Source: Piromyces finnis (lineage: Eukaryota; Neocallimastigomycota; Neocallimastigomycetes; Neocallimastigales; Neocallimastigaceae). From it: DNA of 64,000 nt. Where the stretch lies: the NCBI GenBank assembly GCA_002104945.1, contig MCFH01000007.1, positions 420,001 through 484,000 on the forward strand, written 5' to 3'. The notes under the pieces are model-generated. The model saw nothing but the letters and a program-made list of their open reading frames with translations, searched no databases and had not been told where the DNA came from. Of the stretch, positions 1 to 12,300 are shown piece by piece (positions within the stretch are counted from its first letter, which is position 1; each line of letters begins with the position of its first letter). Position numbers and translations under genes: made by a program.

Positions 1-1878
1 GCTCTTTTTAACAATAATTTTTATTATATAAAAACTTATTTTTTGTCTTTTAAATATTATTATGTATTCACTAATTAATTATATTAACTATTATTAAAAT
101 TTAACTTATTATTAGTAATCTAAGTCTTCTCATTTTCTACTAAAAATTATTATTATTCTTTATAATAAAAATTATTTTTATAATTTAACCCAATCAAATA
201 TATAAATTTATAAAATATTTGATTTTATGTAAATTATATTTTTATAATAAACTATATAAAATTATTTAATAATTATTTTATAATAAAAATTTCTACTAAT
301 ATCAAATGTATAATATATTTATAATTATTATTTATCATTCTGAAAAATAATGAAATTAATAAATATAAAATTATTATTATACCTGATTTTTAAGTTAACC
401 CTAAAAGTAACTTAAAACAAGTTATAGTTTAATTAAGTACTTTACCAAAATTCTTAAATAAAATTAATCCTAAACACTGCATATATTTTGATTATTGAAA
501 GAAAATAATAAACTTTAACTAATCGAGATCAAAATATATAACTTTTGTTAAATTAATTGTTAAATTAAATATTTAATAACTTCGTTAGTAAATTACACTT
601 TAAAAGTAAACAAATATAATAATTCATGTTATAAAATAATATAATTAAACACCTTTATTAAAACATTAAAAAATAATTATTATTTTAATTAATTGTAAAA
701 TAAACAACTTTTTATATTCTTTAACTTTTAATTATTTCTTTTATTGTTATTTCTAATTACTTTTATTACTTTTATTGTAAATAGTTATTAATTTTATTGT
801 TTTAATGTAAATAGTTTAAATTCAAAAGAAAATATAAATACATGTAAATATTCTTATTTTAATCATTATTATTATTATTAATAAAGAAATATTATATAGT
901 TAGATTAATATTTTATAATTTTAATAATCACTTTTATACTTAAATAAATAAAATTTTAAATATTTAAATATTAGAAAAACAAGTGTTTCTAATAAAACAA
1001 TTTAGTGTTTTAACAAAACAATTTTATTAATTTTTATAAAAACGATTTTAAATCTTAATCAATATAACTTATATAGTTATAACAAAAGATATAATATAAT
1101 AATCACTTTTTGAAGTAAAATTCAAAATTAAGATTATTATCAAATTATATCAATTCAAAGAAAGAAACAAATAGATAATATTTTTTTGGCTATAATCTTA
1201 ATTTTCAAAACAGTAACTACTCGTAAAAGAATTAATAAACTTTCATTTTAATAGCATAATAAAATATTAAATCAAATTGTAATGATAAGGGTTTTTAATT
1301 TAATAAAAAAAAAAACATCAGAAATAATACTATAGATTTAACCCTTTTAATATTAGAAGATGCATAACACTAACCCTTCATACTGTAATTTGATCAAAGG
1401 TTTTTATAAGTTTTATGTTTTTTACTTCAAAAAAGTATTTGTCTCTATAATGTATTATATTAAAAAATGGAACATAACGATACATTTTTAAATTCTTTTT
1501 TAATAGGTTTAAACTTTTACAGCGTATTTTAAAAAACTATTATATATATATAATTTTATAATAAAATTTTATATACATAATTTATTTAACCAATGCTAAC
1601 AACATACTCAAAGAAAAAGACTACTCAAGGAATCAGTTATTCTTACTAATAATATAAAAAATAATATGTTAATTTCTATATAAATAAAAAATGTAAATTA
1701 AATATTATATACTTTATAAAAATTTTTTATTTTTTTTTGGTTAAATATTGAAAGGGTTAAATTATTATATATATAAAAAGTATAACCCTTTAGCTTCTTT
1801 TTTACAATGATCTTTTAATAATTTTATCCTTTTTATTATTATTATTATTTATTATTTATTATTTATTATTTATTATTA

Positions 1879-1956
<78 letters not shown>

Positions 1957-2900
1957 ATTTTATGTAATTGTTACGAACTTTATTATTACTACATTTTTAA
2001 TTTTTAATTATAAATGAATTATATATAAACTATAAAGAATTAATTCTAATAAATTAAAAACTGTAAAAAAAATAAAAACTTTTGAAAAATTTTATAAATA
2101 TAGATCAAGAAAAGTAATGTTTTTTAGTTTTATAATAATAATAATAATAAAACATTTTATTCTTTAACATTATATAGCTAACATATTTTAAGAATGGCAA
2201 TATTGAGGCTTTCAGATAATAGAAATTAGGTTTTTTATAGTTGAATTTTTTAAAATTATAGTTATATTATTCCTTATTATTTTATTTTAATTTTTTTTTT
2301 TTTTTTTTTTTTTTTTCATATCATTAAATAAAATGTTAATTCTGGTAGTACTATTAATTATTTTTCTTGTTGATAGCAAGAAATATTTTTAAGAGAAGAT
2401 ATATTTTAGGATTTCTTATATAAAATCATATAGAATGGTAAATGAATTTTATTTTTGGAGAAATAGTTATTAAACTTTCTTAATGAAAACTATTATTATT
2501 CCATATAAGCTTGTTCTAATGATAAAAAGGATTAAGCTCTATATGTTTTATTTATTGGAACTGAACTGAAAATAATAAAGAATAAAAGGAAACTTTACTT
2601 AAAATGGTGGAATAAATGAATGATTATATATTATATTCTTTAAGTCAATAGAAACATAAGGGTTAGTGAGAAAACTTTTTTAGTACATATATTTAATAAA
2701 ATAAATGTTTGGAGAAGAGATCTTTGTTGAGAAAAAATTTTAAAAAATAAGTATATCAAAAAATTTTTAGAATCGAATAACATAACCAATGTAAAAGGTT
2801 GAGTCTACTTAATTAGGGGATCTATTAAAGTTGATAGTTTAACAACAATAGTTAACAATAGTTGTATACTTACTTATTCCAAAAGACATTTCATTTTAGT
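1..2900. other. AT-rich intergenic DNA, no gene seen
   Basis: Almost pure A/T sequence with short repeats. No open frame above noise, no RNA gene and no recognisable domain was seen on either strand. It contains one long TTA-type microsatellite (listed separately) and a poly-T run near 2291-2316. Confidence 0.7.
1831..1956. repeat. (TTA)n / (TTTA)n microsatellite
   Basis: About 125 bp of TTA repeats, interrupted at its left end by TTTA units. It lies in gene-free DNA and has no coding role. Confidence 0.9.
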
Positions 2901-2902
2901 TT

Positions 2903-3530
2903 GCCTAATAAAGAACTAAATTAAACATCTTTTAAAGGTGCCATCAGAATGATGCCATCAGCAAAGTGATTGCCACAGCAACGTCTATTTCTTAAATTAA
3001 TATCAAGCCTTTCACACTTACTTAAAACATTATTGATGAAGAAATTAAATTGGTTAGGAGAAAGAGTGTATCTTTGTCTTGCACCATGGTTGATAGAGAA
3101 TTCATTTGAAAGCATATTCATGAAACGTGTACGGGTTGAGGCAAAGAAGAAATAATTGTGAAAAAATCAAAACATTTACCACATATACCTAATTTGTATA
3201 ACTTTATATAATGATATTAAAAATAGGAATTAAGTCGTATATTTTTTTTTGAGGTCTAAGAAAGCAACATAAGTAGCTTTTCCTTTAAAAATTTGCTTCT
3301 TTGATAGATTTCTCTAATGGATATAAATAGGCTAATCCATTCTTCTTTATTACAAAAATCAAAACTGCTCAGATCTGATAGAGTTATGAGAAAGAGATAT
3401 CTAAATTTTAGTTTTAAGAACTACATTAATGAATGATATATCCTCCGATAATTATTACAGTCTGAAAGATCACCTTTTTTTGGAATGGAAGCAGAGCTCC
3501 ATTTTTAAAGGAAAGGAGCCATTCCAAATT
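2903..3530 (-). pseudogene. Decayed LINE reverse-transcriptase fragment
   Basis: On the minus strand, scattered frames resemble the reverse transcriptase of the two LINE copies downstream. Recognisable pieces are an ARQRYTLSP-like block matching the VRQGCPLSP motif, RCCGNHFADG matching the catalytic RCCGGLFADD block, a piece matching the LDLRKAYDS region near 3250-3290, and a piece matching IPKKGD near 3470-3500. The order is as in the LINEs, but frames are broken by stops and indels, and the catalytic Asp pair reads Asp-Gly. Divergence is far higher than between the two full copies, so this is an older insertion or a different subfamily. Confidence 0.75.
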
Positions 3531-3541
3531 TTATTAAAAAT

Positions 3542-3768
3542 TAATTTAAGACACTTTCTAACAAACTGATGTTTAGTAAAATAAACATTTTTTTTTTCTA
3601 ACAACATCAAATATTTTTAAGCTTTATTACTTTAATTAAAATTATAATAAAAATAAATTTAAGACAATTTCTAACAAACTGATATTTAGTAAAAATAAAT
3701 ATTTTTTTTTTCTAACAACATCAAATATTTTTAAACTTTATTACTTTAATTAAAATTATAATACATGT
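3542..3768. repeat. 113-bp tandem duplication at a LINE 3' end
   Basis: Two near-identical units, offset by 113 bp (compare 3548 and 3661). Each includes a T-run followed by the sequence found at the 3' terminus of the LINEs. The right unit is continuous with LINE copy 1. The left is either a short, severely 5'-truncated insertion or a local duplication. Confidence 0.75.
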
Positions 3769-3954
3769 TATAAAAAACAAAATTAAAAATAAAAATAAAA
3801 ATAAAAAAAAATGTTTAAATAAACACAAATGAATAAAAATTGGGTATAATATATTCGAGTCATTTTAATTAAAGTAAGAAAGCCATTATTATACTAAAGT
3901 ATAATAATTGTATTTGACTTTCAATGGGACACCGAGCCAAAGATCAAAATTTTG

Positions 3955-6900
3955 TCATGGAACAAAATTATGATCTCCATTGGTTGCGCTGGCCCTCCTG
4001 GCCTGTCTTACTGTTTCTTCAGCATTGACGCTCTTGGATGTTGTTTCAAACCTTTTGAACATTGACCATTGCTGGCCAATAGCAAAAGGCATGATTTTGG
4101 TTAGAAGTTCCGCGGTTACCGTCAAGAATGGTGTTCCTTCATTAGTACCAGATTGAATCTGACGCTTACAAAGTTCTTTCCATTCCCTTGAATTGTAATT
4201 GATATTGTTAAAACTTCTTCTCCCAAGAAGGAATTTAAATATTTTATTGCATACACTAGAATAATCATACACATTAATATTCATCGAATTATTAGAACTA
4301 TTAATATTGTTAATTAAATTACTATCTAAATTAGAATTATTAACTTCACAATTGCTATCATTACTAATATTATTATTTCTACTACTACTATTGTACTATT
4401 GTTATTAATATTATTGTTACTATTACTATTAATACTACTACTATCTCTACTGATATTAACATTTTCATTATTATTGATAGGATTGTTGGAATTACGTTGA
4501 CTGAAAAAAATTTAATAGCTGGACGATGGAATTGTAATGTTTACTACGGATATCTCTAAAAAGTTAGATAATCTAATAACCAATGCTTAATACTTTGATC
4601 TCCGCTCTTGCGAACAGTAGTTAGGACAAACTGGATCAACAAATTTAGCAGCTTTTGCAACTCTAGCATCCAACTTGTATCCGCTTCTTGCTTTCAATAG
4701 CCAGTAGAAGCCATAGGCAAACTCTGGGTACTCATAACATAATTTAATAAAATCTTTAGTTTCAATAAATTTATTATCATCATAATATTGCGCTTTGATT
4801 GAATTTCCTTTGAGATCTTTCCAATAAAAGTTTTTAATTGCTTTAACATCTCCATGTTTCTTTAGTTTTTTATCAAGTGTCCTACTTGATTTGCACCACG
4901 TGTATTTTCTAAATTTAGGAATGTAATTGACAAGGTGTGAGATAATACAATTTGAGTTTTTCCATTTGTTAAAACATCTAACCTGAGCTAACGCACATTT
5001 GGCTGACAATGGAGGAATATTCAAATCTTTTGAGATAGAGTATAAAGATATAAACGATACAGCTTTATGAACTCCGGCAATTCATCGTATTCCTTTGTTA
5101 ACATGCTTCTGAGCAATCCTAGACCTAGCTTTGTTGGATCCAAGTAATGGTGCAAAGTATGAAACTCTGCTAATCACTTGTGAGTTAAGTACTAGTTTTT
5201 TGAAAGGAATAGGAATATTAGGATTTCTTAAGAATTTACTGACTGAGAAAAGCCCTTTCAAAACCTTGTTATTAAGAGCTTTAATTACTGGTTTAAGGGA
5301 CAGATTCTTATCAAATGGAACACCAAGATAAGTATAGCAATCAGTAGTTGGAATGGGTTGTCCTGCTAAGTAAAATGTTGGATCTCTCTTGTTCTGATTT
5401 TCTATTGATTCAGGACGAATCACCATCGTTGAACATTTCTGGATACCAAATTCCATTTCATTATACAATGCCCATTCATTAACTCTTCTAAGCATCTTTT
5501 TTAAGCATCCTCTTGTTGGAGCACAAATAACTATATCATCTGCAAAAAGTCCACCACAGCATCGAGTGTCACCTAAACTGACTCCAAGATCTTCGCACTC
5601 TTTAAATATACCATTAATAAAGAGATTAAAGAGAATAGGAGAAAGAGGGCATCCTTGACGGACTCCTTTCTTCACATCAAAAGATTTCGAGAATTGTCCA
5701 TCTAATTTGACATTAGCCTTAGATGTTAAATATAAATTTTTGATAAATTTTAAACTCTTACCTCGGATTCCTAAACAATCTAATTTATGGAAAATATTAC
5801 CGATTGGGACTGAATCGTATGCTTTCCTGAGATCTAAAAAGGCCAAATATGTCTCTTTATTATCTAATTGACGTCTACGGCATATTTCTTGGATTGAAAT
5901 GAAAAGACTGATACTTTCTTCCTTTTTTCGAAAACCAAATTGTTCAGGTCTAATGAAATTATCCTTTAGACCATATTCTGAGATTCTAGTGGTGACAATT
6001 TTGGAAATCAACTTAATGCCATTATTGATAAGTGATATACCTCGATAGTTATCACAATCTGTCAAATCTCCCTTCTTAGGAATAGAAACAATACTGGATT
6101 CATTCCATGAGTTGGGGAAGTCTCCATCCCAAATACGGTTGAATAATTTAAGAATAAAATTTAAACCATGAGCATCATTATCTGAAGTAGTATTACCAGA
6201 AGAATTATTATCTGTAACATTATTAGAATCATTACTTGATGGAATTAATGCTTTGTAAAATTCAATTGGAATACCATCCGGACCTGATGCTTTATAATTT
6301 GGAGTAGAGAGGATAGCTGACTTGACTTCATCAATACTAATATCTTGGTTGATATCCCACTCATCAAGCATAGGAAGTGAAAAACGTTTATTCGTTGGTT
6401 CTTCATACCAATGCTCCAAATCAAGACTTACACCACTTGGATCTGATGCAAGATTTTCGAAATGATCATGCCACACATCTAGTTGTTCTTCCGTAGCAAC
6501 AACTAATTCTCCATTTTTATTTTTAATTGGTTGAGCAATAAAGAAAGAATCTTTTCCAATTTTTGCAGTTTTCTTGATCCATTTCCAGGCCTTCTTAGGA
6601 TTATGACTCTTCATATACTCACATCCTGTTTTAATCCAATGAAGATATTCTTGCTTCCTAAATTCATTACATCTTTTGTGGATGTAATCAATGAGTTTAC
6701 GGTAGATTTTAATTCTTTTAATAAATTCATCTATATCATAAATTCTTTCTTTTTTAAATCTCTTATACAACTTCATTTTGATTTTTTGAAGATTAAAAAT
6801 TTGTTGTGAAATATGAAATGAAGACTTTATAACATTATTTGCTGAGGTAATACTGAGCTCGTCTGCAATTGAAAAAGCAGTTGAAGTAAACTCTTTGGAA

Positions 6901-8444
6901 AGTTCATCTGTAGAAACATTAGGATCGTTGAATTTTGCTGAAAGTATTTGGGATTTATTATGACTGATAATAGATTCCTTTTCCTCAATACATTTTAATC
7001 TATTCCATTTCAGAATTTTCTTAGGAACATTAAAGTCATTAGAAAAATCTTCCATAGGAATAATTTTACCATTAATAAGAAGTGGCTTATGGTCTGATAC
7101 AGGATAAAAATTATTTATAAATGATCCTGAGTGAATAAGATCTTTCATCTTTGAATTGATAAGAGCATGGTCAATGTCGGAAGATTGATCACCTCGAGTC
7201 CAAGAGATAGTAGACCCTCTAAGCGGAAGAATTTTCCAATCTCCTAATCCATTAGTTGATAACCAGTTGGATAATTTTACTTTAGACATATTAAAATCAC
7301 CAACAAGAATCGATGGATGGGATGAATGAGTTTGTAACCACAAGCGAACTTCTAACTTTGCATGATCAACATAGATGTTGTGATGACTATGAGGCATATA
7401 AACATTTCCAATCGAGCATTTGAATCTATTCCAGAGACTAAAAGTATAAATAGAAATAATATACTTTCCAGAGAAGTTTTCAAGTGAGGCTTGACATGAA
7501 TTGTGAAAACCTAAATATAAACCTCTCATTCCCGGAACTGATTCGTCAGCTTTCTTGAAAAAGTGTCTATAGTTTCGCAAAGTAACACGACAAGGATAAT
7601 CTGTATTCGATCCAGAACCATTACCAGTTTCTTGGAAACATAAAAATAATGGTTTGAAAATAGCTGTGAAATAGCTAATACTATCTCTCTTTTCATGATT
7701 CCACCCATTGGTGTTCCAACTAAGACAAAAAGAAAAGTTATCAGGCTTGTTGGATGAGGAAGAATCGTTGCTATTATTATTATTATTAAAGTCATCGTTA
7801 TTAATGGATGATGCATCAGAGGAATAAGTAGAACTATTACTAGATGGCTGTGAAGCTGAAGAACTATCAACTATTGAACTGTTATCAGAGTTGATAGAGC
7901 TATTAGAATTAATTGTTGAATGTTGAGATTGAAATTGTGTTTGCTGTAGATCTGGAATATTTTCATGATTGGAAACTTGTTGAAGATCTTGTTGAAGATC
8001 TTGTTGAAGATCGGATTGTTGATGAGATTGTTGAACTGATTGTTGAAATGATTGTTGAATAGAATGTTGATGTTTATTAGAAACTAAAATTTTACGTTTG
8101 AGAGTGGAAAAAGTGTATTTGTGATTCCTTCTACTACGAGCTGAAAAGGAAATTGAGGTAACTGAAAGTTTCTTCTTTAACATGTGTAAGATTTTAATAC
8201 AATCTTTTGATGAACCATGAACCTTGACTAAGAAAAAGTGATCATTGAAAGTTTGAAAATATTTAACACTAATAACTGAATTAAATTTATCTTCTAGAAT
8301 AACCTCGAGTTTTTCCCATAGCATATTTACTGACCATGATCGAATACCACGGATAAAGAAGGAGCGAATATCATCTAAGGGGATACCATAAGACCGGGTA
8401 CCACGTCTGATATAATTCTTATCTTTAATATAAAGGACTGACAT
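3955..8444 (-). pseudogene. LINE ORF copy 1: endonuclease-reverse transcriptase, broken
   Basis: Homologous end to end with the intact 1507-aa ORF at 9361-13884. The first 1120 codons (8444 down to 5082) are open and contain the N-terminal region, the Gln-rich tract, the APE-type endonuclease and the complete reverse transcriptase with FADD. A Trp codon (TGG in copy 2) is TGA here at 5082-5084. The downstream frame 4587-5024 continues the homology until a 5-nt deletion in the zinc-motif region (near 4608-4620) shifts the frame. Further indels break the Asn-rich part (about 4300-4510). The last readable block is 3955-4284. Neither half retains everything needed for retrotransposition. Confidence 0.92.
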
Positions 8445-8954
8445 GATAATTAATTCTAATTAAAAAATATTGAATATAAAATAAATACTAATAAAAATTA
8501 TAAATATAACGTATATGGAAAAAATCTGTCTCTCTCTCTCTTCTTAAAAGTACTGGATAGTACAAAAATTGTTACGATGCTTTGTTTAAAGTTTCTTTTT
8601 TTGAATTCTAGTTGTAAATTTTTTTTAAAAATTCTAGTTTTGGTTTGTTGTTAGTAAATTCGAATCGCTTTTTGACACTAAACTTGTTTGACTTTACTTT
8701 TCATTAAATATTTAAATTGGTAAAAAAATTTGAATCAAGAATGTCGACACCAGAAAGCTTGTGAATAGTATTTTTACATGATGTAGAGTGAATCAGTCTC
8801 TTACAAGAAACAATACAACAATAGCTACATGAATATAAAAATACAATGCAAATGCTAAAGTTGACTACATTGGATTCTTACAAGAGAAGAGTAGTACTAC
8901 ATGAATACATGAATAAAAGAAAAAATACAGCAAAGGCACGTTCCTAAGAGGGCA

Positions 8955-9076
8955 CCAAGCATCCATTGCGCAATACTTGGATTTAATTCTTTCTACTCTC
9001 TCAGTACCATGAGCATGAGTAGACCCCCTTGAGAAACTACATTTATTAAATAAATGAAGGCACGTTCCCAAGAGGG
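8955..9076 (-). repeat. LINE 5' monomer (single copy, copy 1)
   Basis: One copy of the unit that is tandem at 14534-14779, preceded at about 8935-8954 by the tail of another unit. On the plus strand it begins CCAAGCATCCATTGCGCAAT. This starts an imperfect hairpin whose core ATTGCGCAAT is a perfect palindrome. It ends in CCCAAGAGGG, the same terminal sequence as the last monomer of copy 2. Confidence 0.8.
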
Positions 9077-9097
9077 TCTTTTTTAAGCATCCTCTTG
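9077..9097 (-). repeat. Target sequence and left target-site duplication of LINE copy 2
   Basis: The 13 bp AAGCATCCTCTTG at 9085-9097 abuts the 22-nt T-run of copy 2 and recurs at 14780-14792 on the other side of the element. The bases before it (9077-9084), the 13-mer and the bases after the right copy join into about 42 bp matching the LINE reverse-transcriptase gene. The insertion target was therefore itself a LINE fragment. Confidence 0.85.
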
Positions 9098-9360
9098 TTT
9101 TTTTTTTTTTTTTTTTTTTAACGGCATCAAATATTTTAAACTTTATTATTAATTTAATTAAAATTATAATACATGTAATAAAAAATTAAAAAATAAAAAT
9201 AAAAATAAAAAAAAATATGTTTAAATAAACACAAATGAATAAAAATTGGGTATAATGTATTCTAGTAATTTTAATTAAAGTAAGAAAGCCACTATCATAC
9301 TAAAGTATAATAATTGTATTTGATTTCCAATGGGACACCGAGCCAAAGATCAAAATTTTG

Positions 9361-12300
9361 TCATGGAACAAAATTATGATCTCCATTGGTTGCGCTGGCC
9401 CTCCTGGCCTGTCTTACTGTTTCTTCAGCATTGACGCTCTTGGATGTTGCTTCAAACCTTTTGAACATTGTCCATTGCTGGCCAATAGCAAAAGGCATGA
9501 TTTTGGTTAGAAGTTCCGCGGTTACCGTCAAGAATGGTGTTCCTTCGTTAGTATCAGATTGAATCTGACGCTTACAAAGTTCTTTCCATTCCCTTGAATT
9601 GTAATTAATATTGTTAAAACTTCTTCCCCCAAGAAGGAATTTAAATATTTTACTGTACACACTAGAATAATCATACACATTAATATTCACCGGATTATTA
9701 GAACTATTACTATCATTAACTAAATTACTATCTAAATTAGAATTATTATCTTCACTATTGCTATCATTACTAATATTATTATTTCTATTATTGTTATTAT
9801 TACTATTGTTACTATTACTATTGTTACTATTACTATTGTTATTACTACTATTGTTACTATTACTATTAATGTTATTACTATCTCTACTGATATTATCAAT
9901 TTCATTATTATTGATAGGACTATTGGAATTACGTTGACTGAAAAAATTTAATAGCTGAACTATGGAATCATAATGTTTAATACGGATATCTCTAAATGTT
10001 GGACAATCTAATAACCAATGTTTAATACTTTGAACACCACACTTGCAACATGGACAGTAGTTAGGACAAACTGGATCAACAAATTTGGCAGCTTTGGCAA
10101 CTCTAGCATCCAACTTGTATCCGCTTCTTGCTTTCAATAGCCAGTAGAAGCCATAGGCAAACTCTGGGTATTCATAACATAATTTAATAAAATCTTTAGT
10201 TTCAATAAATTTATTATCATCATAATATTGCGCTTTGATTGAATTCCCTTTGAGATCTTTCCAATAAAAGTTTTTAACTGCTTTAACATCTCCATGTTTC
10301 TTTAGTTTTTTATCAAGTGTCCTACTTGATTTGCACCACGTGTATTTTCTAAATTTAGGAATGTAATTGACAAGGTGTGAGATAATACAATTTGAGTTTT
10401 TCCATTTGTTAAAACATCTAACCTGAGCTAACGCACATTTGGCTGACAATGGAGGAATATTCAAATCTTTTGAAATAGAGTATAAAGATATAAACGATAC
10501 AGCTTTATGAACTCCGGCAACCCATCGTATTCCTTTGTTAACATGCTTCTGAGCAATTCTAGACCTAGCTTTGTTGGATCCAAGTAATGGTGCAAAGTAT
10601 GAAACTCTGCTGATTACTTGTGAGTTAAGTACTAGTTTTTTGAAAGGAATAGGAATATTAGGATTTCTTAAGAATTTACTGACTGAGAAAAGTCCTTTCA
10701 AAACCTTGTTATTAAGAGCTTTAATTACTGGTTTAAGGGACAGATTCTTATCAAATGGAACACCAAGATAAGTATAGCAATCAGTAGTTGGAATGGGTTG
10801 TCCTGCTAAGTAAAATGTTGGATCTCTCTTGTTCTGATTTTCTATTGATTCAGGACGAATCACCATCGTTGAACATTTCTGGATACCAAATTCCATTTCA
10901 TTATACAGTGCCCATTCATTAACTCTTCTAAGCATCTTTTTTAAGCATCCTCTTGTTGGAGCACAAATAACTATATCATCTGCAAAAAGTCCACCACAGC
11001 ATCGAGTGTCACCTAAACTGACTCCTAGATCTTCGCACTCTCTAAATATATCATTAATAAAGAGATTAAAGAGAATAGGAGAAAGAGGGCATCCTTGACG
11101 GACTCCTTTCTTCACATCAAAAGATTTCGAGAATTGTCCATCTAATTTGACATTAGCCTTAGATGTTAAATATAAATTTTTGATAAATTGTAGACTCTTA
11201 CCTCGGATTCCTAAACAATCTAATTTATGGAAAATATTACCGATTGGGACTGAATCGTATGCTTTCCTGAGATCTAAAAAGGCCAAATATGTCTCTTTAT
11301 TATCTAATTGACGTCTACGGCATATTTCTTGGATTGAAATGAAAAGACTAATACTTTCTTCCTTTTTTCGAAAACCAAATTGTTCAGGTCTAATGAAATT
11401 ATTCTTTAGACCATATTCTGAGATTCTAGTGGTGACAATTTTGGAAATCAACTTAATACCATTATTGATAAGTGATATACCTCGATAGTTATCACAATCT
11501 GTCAAATCTCCCTTCTTAGGAATAGAAACAATACTGGATTCATTCCATGAGTTGGGGAAATCTCCATCCCAAATACGGTTGAATAATTTAAGAATAAAAT
11601 TTAAACCATGAGCATCATTATCTGAAGTAGTATTACCAGAAGAATTATTATCTGTAGCATTATTAGAATCATTACTTGATGGAACTAATGCTTTGTAAAA
11701 TTCAATTGGAATACCATCCGGACCTGATGCTTTATAATTTGGAGTAGTGAGGATAGCTGACTTGACTTCATCAATACTAATATCTTGGTTGATATCCCAC
11801 TCATCAAGCATAGGAAGTGAAAAACGTTTATTCATTGGTTCTTCATACCAATGCTCCAAATCAAGACTTACACCACTTGGATCTGATGCAAGCTTTTCGA
11901 AATGATCATGCCACACTTCTAGTTGTTCTTCCGTAGCAACAACTAATTCTCCATTTTTATTTTTAATTGGTTGAGCAATAAAGAAAGAATCTTTTCCAAT
12001 TTTTGCAGTTTTCTTGATCCATTTCCAGGCCTTCTTAGGATTATGACTCTTCATATACTCACATCCTGTTTTAATCCAATGAAGATATTCTTGCTTCCTA
12101 AATTCATTACATCTTTTGTGGATGTAATCAATGAGTTTACGGTAGATTTTAATTCTTTTAATAAATTCATCTATATCATAAATTCTTTCTTTTTTAAATC
12201 TCTTATACAACTTCATTTTGATTTTTTGAAGATTAAAAATTTGTTGTGAAATATGAAATGAAGACTTTATAACATTATTTGCTGAAGTAATACTGAGCTC

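Larger units (their letters stand above)
3703..9076 (-). mobile_element. LINE non-LTR retrotransposon, copy 1 (inactive)
   Basis: A full-length-like element on the minus strand. Its 3' end is at the left, next to a short T-run (about 3703-3713). Its 5' region at the right carries one 124-bp monomer (8955-9076). It is nearly identical to copy 2 over the whole ORF and 5' leader. Compared with copy 2 it lacks the 5' leader segment equivalent to about 14376-14636, which includes one monomer. The ORF is disabled (see the pseudogene entry). Confidence 0.9.
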
